The position numbers and the translations under genes were made by a program. Under the pieces are notes generated by a model. It saw only the letters and a program-made list of their open reading frames with translations, was not told the origin of the DNA and ran no database searches. Positions 26,222 through 33,876 of a stretch of 37,006 bases of DNA are shown piece by piece. Source of the stretch: Anaerolineae bacterium (GTDB lineage: Bacteria > Chloroflexota > Anaerolineae > JACIWR01); contig JANLFX010000025.1 in assembly GCA_024653325.1 (NCBI GenBank), positions 1-37,006 on the forward strand. Direction: 5' to 3'. Each line of letters opens with the position of its first letter. Position 1 is the stretch's first letter.

Positions 26222-27391
26222 CTACAGGAACTCCGTGACTGAGACCCGGGTGTAGATATCCCGCTGCTCCAATTCTTTGAAGAAAGGCACAGGGTCAATC
26301 ACCGCTTCGGGGGGATGAACGCCCGCCGGGATGCGTTTTTCGGCCAGCCAGATAGCCGCGCGGGCCGGGGCCACGCCCGTGGGCAATGCTCCCTTGCAGG
26401 TCAGCGTGCCCATTCGATAGGTCACCTTCTCGCCATCCCTCGTCCCCTGTACCTCAGTGACGATCTCTTTCACCCAGTCGGGAGGCCGGTTTTTAGGCGG
26501 GGCCAGGAAATCGGTGATGGGTGGAACGTAGTTGGCCATCATCGCCACCAGCAGATCGCGGGGTATCACTCGCTGCCCCTTCACTTCCACCGCCTCTCGT
26601 CCAGCAAAACCGAAGTCCACCAACACGCGGATTTTCTCCACTGTCTCTTTAGCCATCCCCCAATAGTTGATCTTGAAGAAACACTCTCGCACGCCTTTGT
26701 TCTGAAAGGTGAGAGGCAAAGTAGCCACCTCCGAATGGAGGGAAAGGTGCATCGGCAGCAGGCCAATGGGCGGCGCAAACCAGTAATTCTCGAACTCGCT
26801 CAGCGGCTCGCAGGCCAAAAATTCCCCATCCCGGTAAACCATGGGCGGCAGCGTCAACTCATCCACGATGGTAGGGACGGCGTAGGTGAAGCGGACATCG
26901 CCTGGCGGGGGTGGTTTGATGCCGTCGTAGATGCGGATATACTCAATGGTGTCCAGCCGGTCAGCGGCGTAACGGGCCTGGACGTTGGGCACGCCCGGCG
27001 CGGAGCCCATCCCCAGCACCGCACTCAACCCCGCCTCGGCGAAGCGGTCGCTCAATTCCAGTTGTTTACGGGTGGTGTGGAACAACCCACCCATATCGGT
27101 ATAATGTACCCCGGCCTCCAGACATGCCTCCATCACCTGCAGGTTGGTATAGTAGACGGTGGCATTGAGACAGGCATCCGCGCCTTTCAGAACACCGACC
27201 AGTGCATCATGGTCGGTCACGTCCACCTGCCGGATGGTGATCTTGGGGCTGCCAATGGCCTCGGCCACTTCTTTGGCCTTTGGCATGTTACGCGCACCAA
27301 TGACCACTTCGGTGACACGCCGATCCTGCGCCAGGTCCTGGGTGGAGATGCAGCCCATCATTCCCGACCCACCCAACACGACGATTCTCAT
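26222..27391 (-). CDS. saccharopine dehydrogenase-like oxidoreductase (copy 1)
   Basis: A 389-residue protein with an N-terminal Rossmann fold (VVLGGSGMMGCIS), the family segment VHYTDMGGLFH, and GMGSAPGVPNVQARYAADRL, where the C-terminal domain begins. This build matches the saccharopine dehydrogenase/lysine 6-dehydrogenase/carboxynorspermidine synthase superfamily, NAD(P)-dependent enzymes that act on amino acids or imines. The substrate is not predictable. AAGGAGGG before ATG 27391 supports the start. It is the last gene of the leftward run, 51 bases after the AOR gene, and has a second, diverged relative at 31254-32420, so the two may act on different intermediates. Confidence 0.8.
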   Translation of the reverse strand: MRIVVLGGSGMMGCISTQDLAQDRRVTEVVIGARNMPKAKEVAEAIGSPKITIRQVDVTDHDALVGVLKGADACLNATVYYTNLQVMEACLEAGVHYTDMGGLFHTTRKQLELSDRFAEAGLSAVLGMGSAPGVPNVQARYAADRLDTIEYIRIYDGIKPPPPGDVRFTYAVPTIVDELTLPPMVYRDGEFLACEPLSEFENYWFAPPIGLLPMHLSLHSEVATLPLTFQNKGVRECFFKINYWGMAKETVEKIRVLVDFGFAGREAVEVKGQRVIPRDLLVAMMANYVPPITDFLAPPKNRPPDWVKEIVTEVQGTRDGEKVTYRMGTLTCKGALPTGVAPARAAIWLAEKRIPAGVHPPEAVIDPVPFFKELEQRDIYTRVSVTEFL

Positions 27392-27404
27392 TGAATCCCT
27401 CCTT

Positions 27405-27436
27405 CTTGGAAGTTGGAACCTCGAACTTTGAACCTT
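27405..27436. repeat. TTCCAA/TTCGAA-type short units between AOR and dehydrogenase
   Basis: On the minus strand the gap reads as degenerate seven-base units (GTTCAAA, GTTCGAG, GTTCCAA, CTTCCAA) immediately before the ribosome site. It is similar in style to the CTTCC arrays. Confidence 0.45.
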
Positions 27437-27442
27437 AGACCA

Positions 27443-29332
27443 TTAGTCCAAGCCCAATTCATCAGCCACCCAGGCGAGACCCAGTTCTGCCAGCTTGCCC
27501 CGTGTGGGCCGGCCCTCGGCATCCCAGCCGCACATGGCGTAGTAGAGGGGCAGGGCAGCAGCCATCTCCTCCTCGGTGACAGCGATACCGTCCGACGGGC
27601 CGCCGATAAGGGGCTGGAAGAGCTTGGGGGGCAGTTTGTCCTCGGCGCTAGTGAACCCCTCGCGGTCATTAAAGGCACGCATCATGTTCAGCGACCGCTC
27701 GCCAGCCTTCATCAACTCCCACAGGCTCACGTTCCATCCGGTGACGGCGCGCACCATGTCCACCAGTTGGCTGGGGCCGTAGAGCTGCCAGGCCGGCCCC
27801 CACACAAACTGACACAGGCCAAGGGTGTTCAGCAGATTGTATAACTGCTGCGTGTACAGGGCATAGCGCACCTTCTCCGCGTTAAGCACGTCGTCCGGCT
27901 GTGGGTCTAACAAACCAAGCTCGGCCATGCGCTCCGGATAGCCGCCGTAGGACGGGTCGTGTTCGTGCGACTGATGGTCTGCACCGTAAGGATTCACGGC
28001 GTAGATAAGGGCCAGCGAGCGTTTGACCTGCGGCATGTGAGCCGGCAGCGGGTTTCCCTTGACTGCCGTGACCAGGGTCTCCGCTTCCGGACCAAGTCTC
28101 CTGGCCGCCTGGACCATGCCTTCGGCCAACAGGTCACCAAAGCCCTCCCGCCTGGCGATCATCTCGGTCATTTTGACCATGGCCGCAGCATTGCCAAAAC
28201 GCAGTTCGATGCCGCCAGTGTCTTCGGCGGTGATGATTCCCCGTTCGAAGCAGTCCATAGCCCAGGCAATTGTCGCCCCGGCGGAGATGGTGTCTACGCC
28301 GTACATATTGCAGATTTGGTTGGCCCTGGCTATCGCCGCCAGGTCCGAGACGCCACAGTAGGAGCCGAAGGTGGACAGGGTCTCGTACTCCGGCCCGCCG
28401 TAGTGAGGAGCTACCTGAAAAGGCCCCTCAGTGACCTCTACCACCCGCTTGCAGCGGACGACACAGGCATAGCAAGTGTCCCGCGCCTTGAGAATGGTTT
28501 CCGACATCGTTGTGCCGTCAATGGTCTCGTATCCCTCAAAGACACCGCTGGCCCAGTTGCGGGTGGGCAGGCCGCCGGACTTCTGTTGGTAAGAAAGCAC
28601 CTCGGCCGTTCCGTGCAAGCCCATGCCATAGATGTCTGACTCGGGGAAGTTCCTGGCCCCCCAACGGGCGATGGCGGACAAAGCCTGCGGGTTGGCGATG
28701 TCCGGCTTTTTCTTGCCGCGCACAGCGATGGCTTTGAGATTCTTGGAACCCATCACCGCGCCCATACCAGTGCGCCCGTTGGCCCGATTGCACATATTAA
28801 GCAGGCAGGCGTAGCGAACCAGCTTCTCGCCAGCCGGGCCAATCTGCAACACCTGGATCTTGGAGTCGCCTAGTTCCTCACGGATAGCGGCCTCGGCCTC
28901 ACCGGTGACCTTACTCCAAAGGTGCGCTGCGTCGCGCAGCTCGGCCTGGCCATCGTGTACCCAAAGGTAGACCGGTTTGGTTGCCCTACCTCTGATAATA
29001 AAAGCATCAAACCCGGCGAATTTGGCTTCGGCAGGCCAAAAGCCGCCAGCCTGGGAATCGCCGATAGCGCCGGTAAGGGGTGACTTGGCATTGATCATCA
29101 CCCGGCTCTGGCCGGAAACCGCCGCGCCGGTGACAACGCTGAGAGTGATGGCCAGCATGTTCTCCGGGCCCAGTGGATCAACCCCAGCCGGCATGCCCTG
29201 CAGGATATAATACAGGCCAGTGCCTTGACCACCCAGATATTTCCGGTAAAAGGATTCCGGCGGTTCCTCGACGGTAAGCGTACCGGCCGTCAGGTTTACA
29301 TGCAAGATTTTGCCATTGTAACCGTAAGGCAT
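27443..29332 (-). CDS. aldehyde:ferredoxin oxidoreductase (tungsten/molybdopterin type)
   Basis: A 629-residue AOR-family enzyme that oxidises an aldehyde to the acid and passes electrons to ferredoxin, or runs in reverse. The N-terminal pterin-binding domain opens with YNGKILHVNLTAGTLTVEE, and GGQGTGLYYI and ANGRTGMGAVMGSKNLKA are typical of AORs. The cluster cysteines CYACVVRC lie at about 285-292 with the fourth near 505 (GLCQFVWGP), at the spacing known from Pyrococcus AOR. I start at ATG 29332 because AAGGAGG precedes it; an in-frame start at 29362 lies before the ribosome site. The gene is co-directional with the aminotransferase and flavoprotein genes, suggesting that it disposes of the aldehyde they make. 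Confidence 0.9.
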   Translation of the reverse strand: MPYGYNGKILHVNLTAGTLTVEEPPESFYRKYLGGQGTGLYYILQGMPAGVDPLGPENMLAITLSVVTGAAVSGQSRVMINAKSPLTGAIGDSQAGGFWPAEAKFAGFDAFIIRGRATKPVYLWVHDGQAELRDAAHLWSKVTGEAEAAIREELGDSKIQVLQIGPAGEKLVRYACLLNMCNRANGRTGMGAVMGSKNLKAIAVRGKKKPDIANPQALSAIARWGARNFPESDIYGMGLHGTAEVLSYQQKSGGLPTRNWASGVFEGYETIDGTTMSETILKARDTCYACVVRCKRVVEVTEGPFQVAPHYGGPEYETLSTFGSYCGVSDLAAIARANQICNMYGVDTISAGATIAWAMDCFERGIITAEDTGGIELRFGNAAAMVKMTEMIARREGFGDLLAEGMVQAARRLGPEAETLVTAVKGNPLPAHMPQVKRSLALIYAVNPYGADHQSHEHDPSYGGYPERMAELGLLDPQPDDVLNAEKVRYALYTQQLYNLLNTLGLCQFVWGPAWQLYGPSQLVDMVRAVTGWNVSLWELMKAGERSLNMMRAFNDREGFTSAEDKLPPKLFQPLIGGPSDGIAVTEEEMAAALPLYYAMCGWDAEGRPTRGKLAELGLAWVADELGLD

Positions 29333-29358
29333 TTGAACCTCCTTGGGTGAGGTGCGCA

Positions 29359-29378
29359 GCACAGGCTTAATCCTGTGC
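29359..29378. repeat. palindrome holding the aminotransferase stop codon
   Basis: Arms GCACAGG and CCTGTGC with loop CTTAAT. On the minus strand the TAA of the aminotransferase (29367-29369) lies in the loop, and its last residues (MAQD) come from the stem. No T-run. Confidence 0.55.
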
Positions 29379-30641
29379 CATCACCTCTGCCAGCGACAGT
29401 TCGAAAATCTGCAGCGCCTCGCTTATCTGCGCCTGGTTGACGATCAGGGGCGGTATCCAGCGGATAACATTGGCGTAAGGACCACAGGTGAGCAACATCA
29501 AACCCATTTCCAGGCACTTAGCCCGCACTGCCTTGGCCGTTTTAGTATCGGGTTGACCATCAGTGGAGGTGAACTCGCAGGCCACCATCAGGCCCAGGCC
29601 GCGCACCTCGCCGATGACCGGGTATTTCTCCTGCAATACTTTTAAGCGGGCCAGGAGATACTCGCCCATGTGGGCGCTGTTTTCCACCAGCTTCTCCTCC
29701 CGGATAACGCGGATGGTAGCGGCGGCAGCGGCGCAGCTCACCGCATTGCCACCGTAAGTGCCCCCGTGTGATCCGGTGATCCAGGCCTCCATCAGTTGCG
29801 GCTTGGCCGCGATGCCACTCAACGGAAAGCCTGAGGCCAACCCTTTGGCCATAATCATCACATCGGGCGTCACGCCGTAATGTTGATGGCCAAACCACCT
29901 GCCCGTGCGCCCAAAACCGGACTGCACTTCATCCACCATGAATAGCAGGCCGTGTTCCCGGCAAATCTGCTGAACGCCTTGGAGAAAATCGGGAGGCGGC
30001 GGGACGTAGCCCCCTTCGCCCAGCACCGGTTCGATGAGCACAGCAGCGGTCTCCTGGGGAGCGGTCTGGGTGACCAGCAGGTAGCGCAGTTCTCGCAGGC
30101 AAAAGGCAGAGGTTTCCTCCGGCGTCCAACCGTAGTGGTAGGCGTAGGGATATGGAGCGACGAAGACGCCGGGCATCAGGGGCTGATAGCCGACCCGATA
30201 AATGGTATTGCTGGTGGTCAACGACATGGTGCCTACCGTCCGCCCGTGGAAACTGCCTTGAAAGACAATCACGTTAGGCCGGCCAGTGGCATGACGGGCC
30301 AGTTTGACCGCCGCCTCCACCGCCTCGGCGCCACTGTTGCTGAAGAAAAAGGCCTCCAGTCCCTGCGGCACTATGGTCAGCAGCTCGCCCACCAGTTCGA
30401 GCATGGGTTGGTGGTAGACGATGTTGGCCTGGCCGTGGATCAATTTGCCAGCCTGTTCCTGGGCAGCAGCTACCACGCGTGGATGGCAATGTCCGGTGTT
30501 GGTCACCCCGATGCCGGAGGTGAAATCCAGGTAGCGGCGGCCATCGGCAGCGTAGATGTAGACCCCTTCACCGCGCTCGGCCAGAATCTCAGTGTAGCGG
30601 GTCCATACAGGCGAGAGATATAATCGCAAATCTTGGCTCAT
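29367..30641 (-). CDS. class III PLP aminotransferase, GabT/acetylornithine-like
   Basis: A 424-residue class III aminotransferase. PLP features: SNSGAEAVEAA at about 101-111, HGRTVGTMSLT for phosphate binding, FMVDEVQSGFGRTG with Asp237 and Gln240 stacking and salt-bridging PLP, and Lys266 (IMAKGLASG) as the Schiff base. Closest in overall feel to 4-aminobutyrate or putrescine aminotransferases, so an omega-amino group is the likely target, but the substrate is inferred. GGGGAG precedes ATG 30641. Upstream in the run is the Isf-type flavoprotein, downstream the AOR, which would suit aldehyde production. Confidence 0.88.
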   Translation of the reverse strand: MSQDLRLYLSPVWTRYTEILAERGEGVYIYAADGRRYLDFTSGIGVTNTGHCHPRVVAAAQEQAGKLIHGQANIVYHQPMLELVGELLTIVPQGLEAFFFSNSGAEAVEAAVKLARHATGRPNVIVFQGSFHGRTVGTMSLTTSNTIYRVGYQPLMPGVFVAPYPYAYHYGWTPEETSAFCLRELRYLLVTQTAPQETAAVLIEPVLGEGGYVPPPPDFLQGVQQICREHGLLFMVDEVQSGFGRTGRWFGHQHYGVTPDVMIMAKGLASGFPLSGIAAKPQLMEAWITGSHGGTYGGNAVSCAAAAATIRVIREEKLVENSAHMGEYLLARLKVLQEKYPVIGEVRGLGLMVACEFTSTDGQPDTKTAKAVRAKCLEMGLMLLTCGPYANVIRWIPPLIVNQAQISEALQIFELSLAEVMAQD

Positions 30642-30644
30642 AAT

Positions 30645-31229
30645 TTAACTCCCCTTACTAGCCTTGCGAAGGTTCGTAACCTTCACAAGGCTGAAGCCAA
30701 GTTGATAAGCCTCCTCCAATTTCGCCGGAAATTTATAAACATCACCGCGCTCCCCACAGGAGGAGGCTCTCACCCGGCCTACGATGGGCATGTTGAGATA
30801 GTTCATGGACCTGGTGAACGTAGCATCGGCAGGATCGGCAGTCGTGAGATCGTCATCGGCGAAAGCGAAGATGAAAGCCACTCGCTTACCGGCAAGGCGA
30901 TGCACAATGGCATCTTGGGCCATGGCATACCAACGGTCGAGGAAAGTCTTTATCTGCGCTGTCGGCCCCCACCAGTAGATAGGGGTAGCCAGGATGATGC
31001 CATCCGCCTGGTAAATTTTCTCATAAAGGGCCATCATGTCATCGGCCAGGACACATTCGCCACCTGGTTCGCAGCCCTCACAGTCATCGCAGGGGTTAAT
31101 CTCCAGTTGAGCCAGAATAACTTTCTCGACCTCTGCCCCCGCATCCTTTGCCCCGGCCAAAGCGCGGTCCAGAAGAATATCAGTGTTGCCCCCGATACGC
31201 GGGCTGCCCATGAATCCCAAAACCTTCAT
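30645..31229 (-). CDS. iron-sulfur flavoprotein (Isf-type, flavodoxin fold)
   Basis: A 194-residue flavodoxin-like protein. FMN-binding GSPRIGGNTD opens it, and TPIYWWGPTAQIK contacts the isoalloxazine. Between them sits Cys47-x2-Cys50-x2-Cys53-x5-Cys59, the compact cluster motif of archaeal Isf proteins, which carry a 4Fe-4S cluster and FMN and take electrons from ferredoxin. That would make it an electron partner in a ferredoxin-linked pathway. The last 13 residues (VKVTNLRKASKGS) are encoded by a palindrome (30660-30692), so the native C-terminus was probably shorter. GAGGAGG precedes ATG 31229. Confidence 0.82.
   Translation of the reverse strand: MKVLGFMGSPRIGGNTDILLDRALAGAKDAGAEVEKVILAQLEINPCDDCEGCEPGGECVLADDMMALYEKIYQADGIILATPIYWWGPTAQIKTFLDRWYAMAQDAIVHRLAGKRVAFIFAFADDDLTTADPADATFTRSMNYLNMPIVGRVRASSCGERGDVYKFPAKLEEAYQLGFSLVKVTNLRKASKGS
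30660..30692. repeat. palindrome inside the flavoprotein gene end
   Basis: Arms of 15 bases around a three-base loop, 14 of 15 matching, with the core CTTGCGAAGGT shared with the palindrome at 6688-6714. It overlaps coding sequence and lies just before the next gene's ribosome site. Confidence 0.7.
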
Positions 31230-31253
31230 CGGTCAACCTCCTCATCTGATCCT

Positions 31254-32420
31254 TCACATAAACCTGCTATGCCCCACCACATGGTATTCCTCGATTTTCT
31301 CGTGGATTTCGATCCGGCGGCGGGCCAGTTCGGCGATGAAAACATCGGGGTCAAAGGCCGTTTCCGGGGCAACGACACCACGCTGGAGCACATCGCCCCT
31401 GGAGATCATCTGGGCCCCGATGCTTAGGGGGATAGCGATGTTTTTGTAATACGCAGCCGGACCTCCCCATTCCTCCGCCGGCGGGTGACGGTTCCAAAGG
31501 GTGACCTTAACGTCACGCCCGTCCCGTTTGCCATAGACTTCCACCAGCAGTCCGTACCCCCACAGCGGATTCTGCTTGCTCTCCGGCAACTGAATTAAGA
31601 GCTCATGCATCACCTCCAGGGGGGTAGTTTGAACGCCCTTCACGGTGACGGGTGTTTCGCTGAGAAAGCCGGATTCCAGCAAAACTTTCATCAACCGCAT
31701 AACGTGAGGAGGAAAGCAGCCTCGCACGGACACCGCTTTGGCCCCCAGGCTCTTGGGCATGGTGCGCGTCTCCGGATGTGGGATGTAGCAGACCTCCTGA
31801 GCGCCAATGGGGTTGGGAAAATGCACCGTCTTCAGCCCTTCGAAGGGGCCAACCCGATGGAACCGACCATCCCTGTAATACAATCGCTCCTTGGTCCTGG
31901 GATTGAACTCCCAAAGGACGGTGATCAGCAAGCCCGGCGAGGGGCCTATACAGCGGAAAGCGGCGAAGTTGATCTGAATCTCATCCACCTCATCCAACTG
32001 GTTTGCGCCACGGGAGGCCATGATGTTGGTGATGCCTGGAGTGGCACCGACCCCCGGGACAAAGACAATTCCCTTCTGTCTGGCCGCCGCATCGTAATCC
32101 CACTGATCCTCCTCGGTAGAGACATCCAGACCACTGACCCCGGCTTCGACGCAGGCCCGGGTGACGGCCAGATCGTACTTCCACGGCAGGCCATTGAGCA
32201 CTACGTCGAACCCCTGGAAGAGCCGGACCAACCCGGCATGATCATCAGCGTCCACCCGGACAACCTCCAGCCGTGGATCGCCGATCTCGGCGGCCAACTG
32301 CTCTGCGGCGGCCACGTTGTAGTCACCAATGACGATTTGCTCACAGGTGGAGAACTCAGCCAGATCACGGGTGGCATACTGGCAGACAGCACCCGCCCCG
32401 CCCAGGGATAGAATTCTCAT
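31254..32420 (-). CDS. saccharopine dehydrogenase-like oxidoreductase (copy 2)
   Basis: A 388-residue relative of the gene at 26222-27391, with Rossmann opening MRILSLGGAGAVCQ, VSGLDVSTEEDQWD, and VGATPGITNIMASRGANQLD at the start of the second domain. The start is ATG 32420, eight bases after AAAGGAG; a longer in-frame extension has no ribosome site. It probably uses NAD(P) on an amino acid or imine. The two paralogues are only moderately similar by eye, so I do not treat them as a recent duplication. Confidence 0.78.
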   Translation of the reverse strand: MRILSLGGAGAVCQYATRDLAEFSTCEQIVIGDYNVAAAEQLAAEIGDPRLEVVRVDADDHAGLVRLFQGFDVVLNGLPWKYDLAVTRACVEAGVSGLDVSTEEDQWDYDAAARQKGIVFVPGVGATPGITNIMASRGANQLDEVDEIQINFAAFRCIGPSPGLLITVLWEFNPRTKERLYYRDGRFHRVGPFEGLKTVHFPNPIGAQEVCYIPHPETRTMPKSLGAKAVSVRGCFPPHVMRLMKVLLESGFLSETPVTVKGVQTTPLEVMHELLIQLPESKQNPLWGYGLLVEVYGKRDGRDVKVTLWNRHPPAEEWGGPAAYYKNIAIPLSIGAQMISRGDVLQRGVVAPETAFDPDVFIAELARRRIEIHEKIEEYHVVGHSRFM

Positions 32421-32455
32421 ACCCCACTCCTTTGGACAGCGATTGGCGACTCCGC

Positions 32456-33808
32456 TTACTTCGACAGCGCCTCCCGCGCCTCCCCTGCAGGCTTCTGGGC
32501 GGCCATGACCTCTTTCACCGCATCCTCGAAGTAATTCAGCGTGTCGTCCACGTCCTTCTCCGAAAGGGCAGCGCAGAGAAACCACGGCTCACGGCCATCG
32601 GGATCGGGCACCGCGCCCCTGTGCACCAGGGCCATCGCGATCCGTTCGTACAGGTCACTATCTGCTTTAGACCAGGAACGGTAATCAGTTGGTTCCTCTT
32701 CGCAAAAGGCAATGCCGAACATGGAGGGAACGCCCAGGATATGGTGCGTTATATCGGCGTCAGTGAGAATACCGTGGATGCCCTTCATCAGCGCCTTACC
32801 CCGCGCCTCGATGGTCTTGAGCACATGGCCCTGAGCGATGATCTCCAGGGTTGCATCAGCGGCAGCGGTACCCACCACGTTACCGCAATAAGTGCCGCCG
32901 TGGGCCGTGCGGCCCGGGCCGACGCTGTTCATTACCTCTCGTTTACCGCCAATGACGGCGATGGGAAAGCCGTTGCCCATAGCCTTGGCATAAGTTACCA
33001 GGTCGGCGGTCACACCAAAAAGCTCCTGCGCGCCACCGGGAGCGACGCGGAAGCCGGTCTTGACCTCGTCCATGATCATAACGATACCATACTCGTCACA
33101 CAGCTTGCGGATGTGCTGTAACCAACCGGGTTGGGGCATGATGGCCGCTGTGTTACCCATGATCGGCTCGACAATGATGGCCGCCACATCGCCCCAGGCC
33201 TGCCTGACCGTGCGTTCCAGGGCCTCGAAATCATTGTAGGGCAGCGTGATCACCAGACTGTGTAGCGCCTTGGGAATGCCCGAAGTAGTCGGTGAGGGTA
33301 TGGGGTTACGCCGGTGGCCCAATGCCCCAGCCGGCGATGAAGCGGTAGAGAAAAGCAGGTAATCGTGCATGCCGTGGTAATTCCCCTCAAACTTGATAAT
33401 CTTCTCCCGGCCGGTGTGGGAACGGGCGATACGCAGGGAATGCATAGTTGCCTCGGCACCGGAGTTGGCAAAGCGAATCATGTCTACGCCGGGACACATC
33501 TGCACTATCCGCTCGGCGACCTTGACCTCCAGCTCGTGGGTGAAAGCGAAGACCGTGCCGTTTTTAATCGCCTGGGAGACCCTTTCGACGACGGCGGGAT
33601 GTCCGTGCCCCAGAATAACCGGGCCGAAGCCTATCCGATAGTCAATGTAGCGATTGCCGTCAAAGTCCCAGATGTACGCTCCTTCAGCGCGGGCTACGCC
33701 GATGCCCTCCCCTTTGCCCCACCAGCGAAAGTTGGAAGTGACCCCAAAGGGCATCACTTTGTGAGCGCGTTCCAAGAAAGCGTTGGTTTTTTCCGTGATG
33801 TGACTCAT
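32456..33808 (-). CDS. class III PLP aminotransferase, glutamate-1-semialdehyde aminomutase-like
   Basis: A 450-residue class III PLP enzyme. SNSGAEA at 115-121, MDEVKTGFR with Asp247 and Lys275 in TYAKAMGNG (Schiff base) are intact. Overall it follows the HemL branch (ILGHGHPAVVERV, then GGTYCGN). True HemL is about 430 residues, and this gene sits in a catabolic context, so I expect an amino-acid or amine aminotransferase/mutase, not a tetrapyrrole enzyme. Start ATG 33808 follows AAAGGAT; an in-frame upstream extension lies before that site. It starts 67 bases downstream of the ALDH gene, in a gap filled by a CTTCC array. Confidence 0.82.
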   Translation of the reverse strand: MSHITEKTNAFLERAHKVMPFGVTSNFRWWGKGEGIGVARAEGAYIWDFDGNRYIDYRIGFGPVILGHGHPAVVERVSQAIKNGTVFAFTHELEVKVAERIVQMCPGVDMIRFANSGAEATMHSLRIARSHTGREKIIKFEGNYHGMHDYLLFSTASSPAGALGHRRNPIPSPTTSGIPKALHSLVITLPYNDFEALERTVRQAWGDVAAIIVEPIMGNTAAIMPQPGWLQHIRKLCDEYGIVMIMDEVKTGFRVAPGGAQELFGVTADLVTYAKAMGNGFPIAVIGGKREVMNSVGPGRTAHGGTYCGNVVGTAAADATLEIIAQGHVLKTIEARGKALMKGIHGILTDADITHHILGVPSMFGIAFCEEEPTDYRSWSKADSDLYERIAMALVHRGAVPDPDGREPWFLCAALSEKDVDDTLNYFEDAVKEVMAAQKPAGEAREALSK

Positions 33809-33837
33809 ATTGCATCCTTTCCTTATGTAACTTAATC

Positions 33838-33876
33838 GTTCTTCCATCCACCCTTCCAATCTTCCACCCTTCCATC
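33838..33876. repeat. CTTCC(A) array between ALDH and aminotransferase genes
   Basis: CTTCCATCC, ACCCTTCCAATC and TTCCACCCTTCCATC units. The ALDH stop codon (33875-33877) uses bases of the array. On the coding strand of this operon it reads GGAAGG, opposite in sense to the arrays in the plus-strand operon. Confidence 0.65.

Noticed and set aside
26315-27394. Long open frame antisense to the dehydrogenase-like gene
   Set aside because: No recognisable domain, no ribosome site, and the minus-strand gene has a Rossmann motif and a good start.
32456-33808. Gene as true hemL for tetrapyrrole synthesis
   Set aside because: Context is catabolic and no other heme gene is present; kept as HemL-like aminotransferase.
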